NCBI GenBank assembly: GCA_045538535.1
Contig: JAZSRN010000051.1
Coordinates: 1 to 14,075 of the forward strand
From: RUG14219 sp045538535
GTDB taxonomy: Bacteria > Cyanobacteriota > Vampirovibrionia > Gastranaerophilales > Gastranaerophilaceae
Direction: 5' to 3'
DNA: 14,075 nucleotides
The notes under the pieces were generated by a model. It searched no databases. It was not told the DNA's origin and was given only the letters and a program-made list of their open reading frames with translations. A program made the position numbers and the translations under genes. Of the stretch, positions 1 to 5,498 are shown one piece after another (position 1 is the first letter of the stretch; every line of letters starts with the position of its first letter).

Positions 1-4
1 ACAT
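1..4 (-). CDS. rplA: Start codon of the next minus-strand gene, probably rplA (L1)
   Basis: An ATG on the minus strand (positions 4-2) lies 8 nt after a good Shine-Dalgarno, AAAGGA (positions 18-13). Only the start codon and one base are inside the window, so identity is inferred from context: rplA follows rplK in nearly all bacteria. Confidence 0.55.
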
Positions 5-19
5 TTTTTCTTTCCTTTC

Positions 20-50
20 ATGGTATTAGCGGACTCTCAAGTCCTTCCAT
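20..50 (-). promoter_or_regulatory. Two-helix leader hairpin before probable rplA; candidate L1 autoregulatory site
   Basis: Minus-strand RNA can form ATGG/CCAT (47-50 with 20-23) and GGACT/AGTCC (40-44 with 31-35, loop TGAG). The helices are separated by an asymmetric internal loop of 2 and 7 nt. The structure ends one base before the Shine-Dalgarno of the downstream start. L1 is known to repress its operon by binding an rRNA-like site with two helices and an asymmetric loop. The match here is by shape and position only. Confidence 0.4.
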
Positions 51-135
51 CATTTTATATCACCATCACCGTGAAAACTTTGCTACGCTTTCAGTATTGT
101 CACATCGCAAATTTATCACAATGACAAAGCGAGCA

Positions 136-564
136 TTAATCAGCCTTAACTGTAACACCCATAGCTCTACAAGAGCCTTTGATCATTTCTACAGCTGCTT
201 CAATAGTTGTGGCATTTAAATCGTTCATCTTAATTTTTGCGATTTCTTCTAATTGCTCACGAGTTATCTCTGCAACTTTATTTTTATTAGGCACTGCTGA
301 ACCTTTAGAAAGATTTAATGCCTTTTTAATAAGAACAGGTGCTGGAGGAGACTTAGTTACAAAAGTGAAACTTCTGTCTTCATATACATCAATCACAACT
401 GGAATTATATATCCAGCTTGAGATTCTGTTCTAGCATTGAATTGCTTACAGAAATCCATAATGTTTACACCGTGTTGACCTAAAGCAGGACCAACTGGTG
501 GGGAAGGATTTGCTTTTCCTGCTTCGATTTGAAGCTTGATTTTTCCTACTACTTTTTTTGCCAT
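136..564 (-). CDS. rplK: 50S ribosomal protein L11
   Basis: L11, 142 aa, the usual length. It binds the GTPase-associated region of 23S rRNA, where elongation factors and stringent-response factors act. The N-terminal domain has the proline-rich stretch PSPPVGPALGQHGVNIMDFCK (about residues 21-41) typical of L11, and the C-terminal RNA-binding domain ends GSCRAMGVTVKAD. The frame stays open upstream to 624, but the start at 564 (MAKKVVGKIK) is chosen because AAAGGAGA lies about 8 nt before it and L11 proteins begin this way. It follows nusG by 74 nt in the rpmG-secE-nusG-rplK operon. Confidence 0.97.
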   Translation of the reverse strand: MAKKVVGKIKLQIEAGKANPSPPVGPALGQHGVNIMDFCKQFNARTESQAGYIIPVVIDVYEDRSFTFVTKSPPAPVLIKKALNLSKGSAVPNKNKVAEITREQLEEIAKIKMNDLNATTIEAAVEMIKGSCRAMGVTVKAD

Positions 565-638
565 TTTTTTCTCCTTTTGTGGTTCAAGCGGTTTTTGTTT
601 CCAAAATCCTTCCACGTTTTGCATTATTACATTTTTTA

Positions 639-1265
639 TTAAAGTTTATTAATTTGCTTATATTCCAATTCAACCGGAGTTTCACGACCGAAGATTGAAA
701 CATTTGCGCGTAATTTTGATTTATCAGGGTAAACTTCGATAATATCAGCGATAAAGTCTGCGAACGGCCCTGACGTAATTCTAACTTTGTCACCTGCTTT
801 GACATCAAGTTCAATTTTTTGAGTTGTTGAAGTTGAACGGTTAATAATCTTTTTGATTTCACTTTCTCTTGCAGGAATAGGTTTCTTAGCCGAACCAACG
901 AATTTTGTAACACCGGATGTATGTCTTACAACATACCAGCTGTCCTCATCCATAATCATTTCAACAAGAACATATCCAGGGAAGATTTTTTCTTCTTTTT
1001 CTTGTTTTTTACCGGCTTTCATTTGTGTAACCGTTTTTTGTGGAACTTCAATTCTGAAAATCTTGTCACCCATATTCATATATTCGATACGTTTTTCAAG
1101 GTTTACTTTTACCTTGTTTTCATATCCTGAATAAGTATGAACGATATACCAACGCTTTTGAGCCGCTTTAGCTTTTTTAGTCTCTTCTTGAGCTGCTGCT
1201 TCCGCTGCTTCTTGCAATTTGTCTTCGTTCAATTCTTCTTCCATTGATTTTTCACGTTTTCCCAT
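639..1265 (-). CDS. nusG: Transcription termination/antitermination factor NusG
   Basis: NusG, 208 aa. It binds RNA polymerase, modulates pausing and links transcription to ribosomes or Rho. After a charged, Ala/Glu/Lys-rich extension of about 37 residues comes the NGN domain (KRWYIVHTYSGYENKVK, then KIFPGYVLVEM), and then a C-terminal KOW domain (KAGDKVRITSGPFADFIADI). The start at 1265 has AAGGTGG about 5 nt upstream. A second ATG seven codons in would give a shorter tail but lacks so good a ribosome site. The gene follows secE by 32 nt, the standard secE-nusG pair. Confidence 0.97.
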   Translation of the reverse strand: MGKREKSMEEELNEDKLQEAAEAAAQEETKKAKAAQKRWYIVHTYSGYENKVKVNLEKRIEYMNMGDKIFRIEVPQKTVTQMKAGKKQEKEEKIFPGYVLVEMIMDEDSWYVVRHTSGVTKFVGSAKKPIPARESEIKKIINRSTSTTQKIELDVKAGDKVRITSGPFADFIADIIEVYPDKSKLRANVSIFGRETPVELEYKQINKL

Positions 1266-1297
1266 AAGCCACCTTATCTTCTAACTTCAACGCTTGA

Positions 1298-1513
1298 TTA
1301 TTTTATCAAGCCAAATAAGCCTTTATATATAATATCCATCAAGTAAACCGCAACCGTAAAAATAAATACAATTACAACAACAAAAATGGTTTCAGAAACA
1401 ACTTGACTTCTTTGAGGCCAAGTTATTTTGCCCCATTCACTACGCACCCCTTTAAAATAAGTGGTGATTGCTTCAATAAATTTTGGTTGAGATTGATTTT
1501 CGTTACCTATCAT
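1298..1513 (-). CDS. secE: Preprotein translocase subunit SecE
   Basis: SecE, 71 aa, the single-span short form. It is the essential small subunit of the SecYEG channel in the cytoplasmic membrane. A cytoplasmic amphipathic part (FIEAITTYFKGVRSEWGKITWPQRSQVVSET) carries the conserved EW.KI.WP motif. One hydrophobic span follows (about residues 42-64, IFVVVIVFIFTVAVYLMDII). AAAGGA lies about 12 nt before the ATG. It sits between tRNA-Trp and nusG, a conserved bacterial arrangement. Confidence 0.95.
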   Translation of the reverse strand: MIGNENQSQPKFIEAITTYFKGVRSEWGKITWPQRSQVVSETIFVVVIVFIFTVAVYLMDIIYKGLFGLIK

Positions 1514-1541
1514 CTTACTTGATTTCCTTTGTTGTTAAAAT

Positions 1542-1614
1542 CACGCCCTGAAGGACTTGAACCCTCGACATCCGGTTTTGGAGACCGACGTTCTACCAAC
1601 TGAACTAAGGACGC
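1542..1614 (-). tRNA. tRNA-Trp (anticodon CCA)
   Basis: A 73-nt cloverleaf on the minus strand. The acceptor stem is GCGTCCT/AGGGCGT with two G-T wobbles, and the discriminator is G. The D stem is GTTC/GAAC, the anticodon stem TCGGT/ACCGG with loop CTCCAAA (anticodon CCA), and the T stem GAGGG/CCTTC with loop TTCAAGT. The 3' CCA is not encoded. It lies inside the operon between rpmG and secE, so it is presumably cut from the mRNA precursor. Confidence 0.97.
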
Positions 1615-1619
1615 ATATT

Positions 1620-1641
1620 AGTGAAGATATAAATCCTCACT
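1620..1641 (-). other. Small hairpin between rpmG and tRNA-Trp
   Basis: AGTGA/TCACT with an inner GAT/ATC helix and one mismatch, 5 nt before the tRNA 5' end. It has no T-run, so it is not a terminator. It could mark a processing site that separates mRNA from tRNA. Confidence 0.3.
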
Positions 1642-1666
1642 TTTAAACCATAACGGCTATATCGCC

Positions 1667-1834
1667 CTACTTAGTTTCTTTGTGTGCAGTATGCTTTTTG
1701 CAAGTTGGACAATATTTATTAAGTTCCATTCTTTCTTTATGGTTCTTTTTGTTTTTTGTAGTTGTGTAGTTTCTTTCTTTGCATTCTTCACAAGCAAGAA
1801 CTACCATTTTGTCTAATTTTCCTTTGATACCCAT
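1667..1834 (-). CDS. rpmG: 50S ribosomal protein L33
   Basis: L33, 55 aa: it starts MGIKGKLDKMVVLACEEC, continues RNYTTTKNKKNHKERME, and ends YCPTCKKHTAHKETK. The pairs CEEC and CPTC give the four cysteines of the zinc-binding form. The ERNYTTTKNKKN block is the family signature. The ATG at 1834 has AAAGGAT 8 nt upstream. The ATG nine codons further in would match the usual length of about 50 aa, but the upstream one has the ribosome site. It is the first gene of the secE-nusG-rplK operon. Confidence 0.96.
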   Translation of the reverse strand: MGIKGKLDKMVVLACEECKERNYTTTKNKKNHKERMELNKYCPTCKKHTAHKETK

Positions 1835-1887
1835 TGTTTTATCCTTTATGATTTTGCATTATTTGACTATTTTTTAACCTTTTTAAA

Positions 1888-1913
1888 ATAGAATGTGGGG
1901 GAACACATTCTAT
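1888..1913 (-). promoter_or_regulatory. Leader hairpin of the rpmG operon
   Basis: A perfect 10-bp stem (TAGAATGTG/CACATTCTA plus one A-T pair) with a 6-nt loop. It lies just downstream of the predicted transcription start and about 55 nt before rpmG. On the minus strand it is followed by TTTT, so it could be a weak attenuator, a 5' stabiliser or a protein-binding site. Confidence 0.55.
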
Positions 1914-1933
1914 AAAAATCGGCTTACAAAAAT

Positions 1934-1962
1934 ATAATAAATCAAAAAAATTAAAATGCAAA
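1934..1962 (-). promoter_or_regulatory. Promoter of the rpmG-tRNA-Trp-secE-nusG-rplK operon
   Basis: Minus-strand -35 TTTGCA (1962-1957) and -10 TATTAT (1939-1934) with a 17-nt spacer, a sigma-70 type. It lies just downstream of the terminator of the preceding minus-strand gene, which is where a new operon should begin. Confidence 0.6.
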
Positions 1963-1984
1963 CATTTTGTAAACAATCTATAAG

Positions 1985-2014
1985 CAAAAAACAGCCTTGA
2001 TACGAGGCTGTTTA
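1985..2014 (-). terminator. Rho-independent terminator after the DivIVA/SepIVA-like gene
   Basis: A perfect 9-bp stem AAACAGCCT/AGGCTGTTT (1989-1997 with 2005-2013), 7-nt loop, followed on the minus strand by an unbroken run of T. It lies 22 nt after the stop at 2036. Confidence 0.9.
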
Positions 2015-2035
2015 AAGTTGTGTATCATATATTTG

Positions 2036-2620
2036 TTATTTCATCACAAAATTTGATGAATACTGTGATGAATATCTGGCCGAAGTTTCCGAACCTCTCA
2101 TTCTCTCCATATAAACTTGGCCATTTTTAACCACTTGTTGCATCTCTGCAAGATTTTTTTCCAAAGTGGTCAAAACTTGTTCTGCATAAATTTCGGCACC
2201 TTCTTTAGTTTTTAAAGATTCTTCGGCAGCTTGTGCACGAATAGCCTCAGCTTCTTCGTTAGCTTTGCGTTTCATTTCTTCACACTCTTCTCTCACTTGA
2301 GTACGAATTCTATCGCCTTCTCTCTCCAAAGCTTTGATAAAATCAGCTTCTGACAATTTTCTGTCTGCCTCTGCTTGAGCATCAGCAACAATTCTATCCG
2401 CTCTTTGTTGCGCCTCTATTTGCAATTCTTCTCTGCGTCTCAAAAACGCCCTTGCCTCTTGAACTTCTATCGGCAAATTTTCAAAAATTCTGTTAATCAA
2501 ATCTTCTAATTCGTCTTTTTTAACAACCGCGTACTTACCCGGAATAATCGGAAAACCTTCTTCCAGAGTAACTTCCACCATTTTTAATAAATCATATACT
2601 CCATTTTGTTGCATTGTCAT
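2036..2620 (-). CDS. DivIVA/SepIVA-like coiled-coil protein
   Basis: 194 aa. After a short helical N-terminus comes the motif VVKKDELEDLINRIFENLPIEVQEARAFL (about residues 33-61). A long charged Ala/Glu/Arg-rich helix follows, predicted to form a coiled coil (about 62-175), then a Ser/Tyr-rich tail. The motif plus coiled coil resembles the DivIVA-like family near coaD in Actinobacteria (mycobacterial SepIVA, used in septation). Automated annotation often calls such proteins ATP synthase subunit b-like because of the helix, but there is no membrane segment. The frame is open to a TTG at 2644; the ATG at 2620 is preferred because AAGAAAGG precedes it by 10 nt. A role in cell division or envelope growth is inferred, not shown. 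Confidence 0.75.
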   Translation of the reverse strand: MTMQQNGVYDLLKMVEVTLEEGFPIIPGKYAVVKKDELEDLINRIFENLPIEVQEARAFLRRREELQIEAQQRADRIVADAQAEADRKLSEADFIKALEREGDRIRTQVREECEEMKRKANEEAEAIRAQAAEESLKTKEGAEIYAEQVLTTLEKNLAEMQQVVKNGQVYMERMRGSETSARYSSQYSSNFVMK

Positions 2621-2647
2621 GATACACATACCTTTCTTATACAAGAC

Positions 2648-2677
2648 ATATTACATTAAGTACGGCATGCTTGTCAA
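2648..2677 (-). promoter_or_regulatory. Promoter of the DivIVA/SepIVA-like gene
   Basis: Consensus -35 TTGACA (2677-2672) and -10 TAATAT (2653-2648) with an 18-nt spacer. It implies a leader of about 20 nt that contains the Shine-Dalgarno AAGAAAGG. Confidence 0.55.
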
Positions 2678-2713
2678 ATTATAACAAACTGCAATCATTA
2701 CATATATTAATAT

Positions 2714-3022
2714 TTAGCAGTAATTTTTAATATCTTGAGGCAATTGTGAATAAATTTCATCGATATAACTTTGAATTTTCGACTTTACAACAAACACACA
2801 ACCGCAAACACTAAGCCCTTTTGTAATAGCTAATTCGATTTTCATTGCAGAAAAATAAGAGTCACCCTTATGTTTAATTTCGTGTGGAAATTCACTGTAC
2901 AAAATTCTTAACAAATCCGTAAACTGAGATTTTGGAAGAGGTGTTACACCAAAAAATAATACCCCCGTTTCTAACATATCTTCCATTTTAGTAAGTATAT
3001 TATAAATTCCGCCGGCACTCAT
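2714..3022 (-). CDS. Small protein with two copies of the DivIVA/SepIVA-like N-terminal motif
   Basis: 102 aa, no named family recognised. The N-terminus GIYNILTKMEDMLETG aligns with GVYDLLKMVEVTLEEG of the neighbour at 2036-2620, followed by PKSQFTDLLRILYSEFPHEIK. The C-terminal half repeats the pattern as VVKSKIQSYIDEIYSQLPQDIK, so the short motif occurs twice and there is no coiled coil. Cysteines lie in the middle (SVCGCVFVV) and at the last position. The start is one base after the coaD stop, with AGAGG inside coaD, so translation is probably coupled. It may be a partner or regulator of the larger paralogue; that is a guess. Confidence 0.75.
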   Translation of the reverse strand: MSAGGIYNILTKMEDMLETGVLFFGVTPLPKSQFTDLLRILYSEFPHEIKHKGDSYFSAMKIELAITKGLSVCGCVFVVKSKIQSYIDEIYSQLPQDIKNYC

Positions 3023-3023
3023 A

Positions 3024-3509
3024 TTAACCTCTTATTTTTTGTTGTAAAAATTCATTAACACAATCCGGCACAAATTTTGAAACATTACCATTATTATTAT
3101 AAATTTCTTTTATTGTACTTGATGAAATAAAGTTGTATTCAGGTTTTGTAATAACAAAAACCGTCTTGATTTTTTCATCTAAAGCCGAGTTTGTTTGCGA
3201 AAGCTGCATTTCATACTCAAAATCAGAAACCGCCCTCAAACCTCTTAGCAAAACTTCGGCTCCTTTTTGTTTTGCATAATCAATAGTTAAACCTTCAAAA
3301 CTATCAACCTCAACATTACTAATATTCATTTCAACTACAGCTTGTTTAATAAGTTGCAATCTTTCATCAACCGGAAGAAACCCTTTTTTATCGCCATTTT
3401 TTGCAACGGCAATAATCACTTTATCAAAAATTTCAGTTCCGTTTTTCAAAACATCTAAATGGCCGTAGGTAATCGGATCAAAACTACCCGGATATATCGC
3501 TATTTTCAT
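3024..3509 (-). CDS. coaD: Phosphopantetheine adenylyltransferase
   Basis: CoaD, 161 aa, typical length. It transfers AMP from ATP to 4'-phosphopantetheine, the penultimate step of coenzyme A synthesis, in the cytoplasm. The nucleotidyltransferase signature is clear: GSFDPITYGH (residues 8-17, with the TxGH ATP site), RGLRAVSDFEYE in the middle, and ISSSTIKE near the C-terminus (family: ISSTxxR). The frame stays open upstream to 3575, but the ATG at 3509 (MKIAIYPGSFDP) has GAGG 6 nt upstream and matches the family start. It is first in a short operon with the small gene at 2714-3022. Confidence 0.97.
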   Translation of the reverse strand: MKIAIYPGSFDPITYGHLDVLKNGTEIFDKVIIAVAKNGDKKGFLPVDERLQLIKQAVVEMNISNVEVDSFEGLTIDYAKQKGAEVLLRGLRAVSDFEYEMQLSQTNSALDEKIKTVFVITKPEYNFISSSTIKEIYNNNGNVSKFVPDCVNEFLQQKIRG

Positions 3510-3533
3510 AAAAACCTCGTTATTTATATAACC

Positions 3534-3539
3534 ATTATA
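3534..3539 (-). promoter_or_regulatory. -10 box of coaD
   Basis: A perfect TATAAT on the minus strand, 24 nt before the coaD start, giving a leader of roughly 18 nt. No convincing -35 box is visible at 16-18 nt. Confidence 0.45.
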
Positions 3540-3649
3540 CGCCAAATTAACACAAGCCTCATGATTTACTAACAAAAAGCATTAAGTTTTGTAACAAATC
3601 TTTAACTTTACGCAATTTTGTATATAAAAAATACTTTATTAATATATAC

Positions 3650-3766
3650 AGAGGATACAAACACAGACTTCATAAACTACTACTACTACCTACTACACTA
3701 ACCTTTTACATTAAACGAGGAATCATAAAAGATTTCAAGCCCCTAAGAAATTAGAGGCTTTTTATT
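3650..3766 (+). ncRNA. Candidate small RNA ending in an intrinsic terminator
   Basis: This 357-base gap between coaD and the prepilin gene holds no credible reading frame. A plus-strand terminator at 3737-3763 has no coding gene in front of it. The stretch before it is A/C-rich with a CTACTACTACTACC run, and two GAGGA motifs. The 5' end is uncertain: TATATA at 3643-3648 is a possible -10 box, but no good -35 fits. It could also be a decayed gene. Confidence 0.35.
3737..3763 (+). terminator. Plus-strand intrinsic terminator
   Basis: A 10-bp stem with one mismatch (AAGCCCCTAA/TTAGAGGCTT), GAAA tetraloop, followed by TTTTATTTT. On the minus strand no T-run follows, so it is directional. Confidence 0.75.
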
Positions 3767-3867
3767 TTGTAACAATATGTTTTTGTATCTAAAAGATATT
3801 AGGCCATTAAATGTAAAATATAATAGAAAGACTAGATAAGTATATAGATACTATTGTAACTTATTAA

Positions 3868-4995
3868 CTATAATTCATCGCCCAAACACACAGCTCTTAA
3901 ATCACCGCGAGTATGGTAATCACTAAACGATCTGGTAGATGTTGTTGTAAAAGTTCTGCCTCTCGTTTGATACAACCCATTGCTTGTTATTCCCCCATTA
4001 TTAGCCCACAAATGGAAAGGAGGTTCTGGAAGCCCAAAAGATGATGCTTTACCATTGTAAATAAGTCCCGAATTTTCACCCGTTCCACTACTTATTGTTG
4101 GATTACCAACATATAACAACGAAGCTAATTTTGCTAAATCTGCAGTTGTTGGCAACTTGTTGACATGACCACATTGTTTTACAGCACCTGCCCAATAATC
4201 CTCTTCAAATTCACAAGACTTAATGCCATGAGAACTCATCATTGATTCACATTCCGCTTTGGTTACAAAGGTCGGGATAAAGCTTGCTCCAAAACATTTG
4301 CTCCCTATTTCAAACGCACATCCTTCACCAAGTCCACGTGCATTAAAAGTAACAACATCTTCTCGTAATTTATTCGGCATTTTGGAGCCATTCCAGTCGA
4401 ATATCGCACCAATACAACCTGTCGTAGATGATTGGTCGTTACTCCAAATGATTGTTTTATTTTCATCAATATCGCAAAGTTTGTTATATGTCAATATCAT
4501 AGATGTTCCGTCAGCAGTAATTATCCCAACTGTATCATCATAATCAACACTATCGTTTTTTGGCATTTTTAAGTTTTGGGCCGTTTTAGTATCTTTTATT
4601 GCCCAAGTTGTGCCTTCATTATCTAAAGTAACCTCTTCTGTCGGCCAACACTCACTTAGTTTGTCGTTTGTACAAATCTTTGCTATTTTTAAATGGTTTT
4701 GCAACTCGTTTACAAATTCCATTGTACCGGCGTAACCATTTAGAGTAGTTACAGATAACATTTTATCGGTCGCTTTGCTGAATTTTTGTTTAATGTTTTG
4801 GATACGAGCGGTTTTTACTCGTTCTTGAATATTCGCAATCAATGCCGGCATCGTAATCGCCGCTACTACCCCGACGATTGCTAGAGTGATTAAGACCTCG
4901 GCAAGAGTGAAACCACCCTTTAATCCGACCGCCCGCAAATCCGCTCTGCTCGGCTTGGTGAAACCATATTTTTTACATTTTAATTTAAATTCCAT
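3868..4995 (-). CDS. Large type IV prepilin-like protein (prepilin 1)
   Basis: 375 aa. A prepilin peptidase site GG^FTLAEV is followed by the hydrophobic helix LITLAIVGVVAAITMPALIA with Glu at mature position 5, so it should enter a type IV pilus or type II secretion-like fibre. The large, cysteine-containing C-terminal part (CIGAIFDWNGSKMPNK, DYWAGAVKQCGHV, ending LRAVCLGDEL) is far bigger than a standard major pilin. It suggests a minor or adhesive subunit. The start at 4995 (MEFKLKCKK) has AAAGGTGAT before it; an ATG at 5022 with AAGG is possible. The 28-aa leader carries an in-frame 51-bp insertion flanked by a direct repeat. It is paralogous to 12627-13793 and divergent from the XRE gene. 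Confidence 0.85.
   Translation of the reverse strand: MEFKLKCKKYGFTKPSRADLRAVGLKGGFTLAEVLITLAIVGVVAAITMPALIANIQERVKTARIQNIKQKFSKATDKMLSVTTLNGYAGTMEFVNELQNHLKIAKICTNDKLSECWPTEEVTLDNEGTTWAIKDTKTAQNLKMPKNDSVDYDDTVGIITADGTSMILTYNKLCDIDENKTIIWSNDQSSTTGCIGAIFDWNGSKMPNKLREDVVTFNARGLGEGCAFEIGSKCFGASFIPTFVTKAECESMMSSHGIKSCEFEEDYWAGAVKQCGHVNKLPTTADLAKLASLLYVGNPTISSGTGENSGLIYNGKASSFGLPEPPFHLWANNGGITSNGLYQTRGRTFTTTSTRSFSDYHTRGDLRAVCLGDEL
4907..4966 (-). repeat. 9-bp direct repeat flanking a 42-bp GC-rich insert in prepilin 1
   Basis: GTGAAACCA occurs at 4907-4915 and 4958-4966, exactly 51 bp (17 codons) apart, around a GC-rich segment. Removing one unit restores KKYGFTLAEV, the ordinary prepilin junction. 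The pattern resembles a target-site duplication or slippage product. Confidence 0.7.
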
Positions 4996-5005
4996 AAAAT
5001 CACCT

Positions 5006-5015
5006 TTAAAATATC
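5006..5015 (-). promoter_or_regulatory. TTAAAATATC operator-like copy in the prepilin 1 leader
   Basis: One of three copies of TTAAAATATC; this one is in the 5' leader of the prepilin gene, 11 nt before the chosen ATG. The others are at 5058-5067 (same orientation) and 5084-5093 (inverted). Confidence 0.4.
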
Positions 5016-5046
5016 CTTTCATACTCAAATACCTTGTTACAATATC

Positions 5047-5075
5047 ATTATACCATATTAAAATATCTATTTCAA
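5047..5075 (-). promoter_or_regulatory. Promoter of prepilin 1
   Basis: Near-consensus minus-strand promoter: -35 TTGAAA (5075-5070), 17-nt spacer, perfect -10 TATAAT (5052-5047). One TTAAAATATC copy lies within the spacer (5058-5067), a position where a bound repressor would block polymerase. Confidence 0.8.
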
Positions 5076-5093
5076 TAGTAATTGATATTTTAA
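5058..5093. promoter_or_regulatory. Inverted-repeat operator candidate between prepilin 1 and the XRE gene
   Basis: A perfect 10-bp inverted repeat, TTAAAATATC (5058-5067) and GATATTTTAA (5084-5093), 16-bp spacer. It overlaps the -35 boxes of both divergent promoters, as expected for autoregulation by the adjacent XRE regulator. Confidence 0.55.
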
Positions 5094-5109
5094 AAGGGTG
5101 CTTTATGTT
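5082..5109 (+). promoter_or_regulatory. Possible promoter of the XRE/Fe-S operon
   Basis: -35 TTGATA (5082-5087), 16-nt spacer, -10 TATGTT (5104-5109). Weaker than the divergent prepilin promoter. Its -35 overlaps one arm of the inverted repeat. Confidence 0.4.
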
Positions 5110-5144
5110 TCCATCAAATTATATAATCAGAATGAGGAAAACTT

Positions 5145-5462
5145 ATGGAAACACAAAAACTTTTCGGAAAAAGAATTAAAGAACTTAGGAAAAAAAATAA
5201 TCTAACTCAAGAGCAACTTGCCGAATTGCTCGGAGTTTTTCCAAAACAAATCGGGAACATCGAAACCGGAACTACATTTACAACAATGACAAATATCGAA
5301 AAACTTGCCCAAATATTGAATGTCTCCATACAAGATTTATTCACAATTGAACACAACAAATCTAAAGAAAACCTCATAATTGAAATAAATAATCTACTAT
5401 ATAACGCTAACGAAGAAAAAATCAAACTGGTTTACAAACTTGTAAAAGACATCCTTGTTTAA
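5145..5462 (+). CDS. XRE-family helix-turn-helix regulator
   Basis: 105 aa. An N-terminal XRE/Cro-CI DNA-binding domain covers about residues 7-66: GKRIKELRKKNNLTQEQLAELLGV (first helices and turn), then KQIGNIETGTTFTTMTNIEKLAQILNVSIQDLF. A short helical tail may serve in dimerisation. GAGG lies 8 nt before the ATG. No ligand domain is present, so it is likely a simple dimeric repressor or activator. It is divergent from prepilin 1, with repeated operator-like motifs between them, and 36 nt before the Fe-S protein gene. Control of both neighbours is inferred. Confidence 0.9.
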   Translation: METQKLFGKRIKELRKKNNLTQEQLAELLGVFPKQIGNIETGTTFTTMTNIEKLAQILNVSIQDLFTIEHNKSKENLIIEINNLLYNANEEKIKLVYKLVKDILV

Positions 5463-5498
5463 ATTGTAAAAAAAAAATTTTGTGCCAAAATATAGAGT

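Noticed and set aside
565..624. N-terminal extension of L11 by 20 residues
   Set aside because: The downstream ATG has a strong Shine-Dalgarno and matches the family start; the extension is the nusG-rplK spacer.
3510..3575. 22-residue extension of CoaD
   Set aside because: It covers the coaD -10 box and ribosome site; CoaD starts at MKIAIYPGSFDP.
3671..3700. CTACTACTACTACC run as a CRISPR or repeat array
   Set aside because: Only a few triplets without spacers; simple-sequence DNA.
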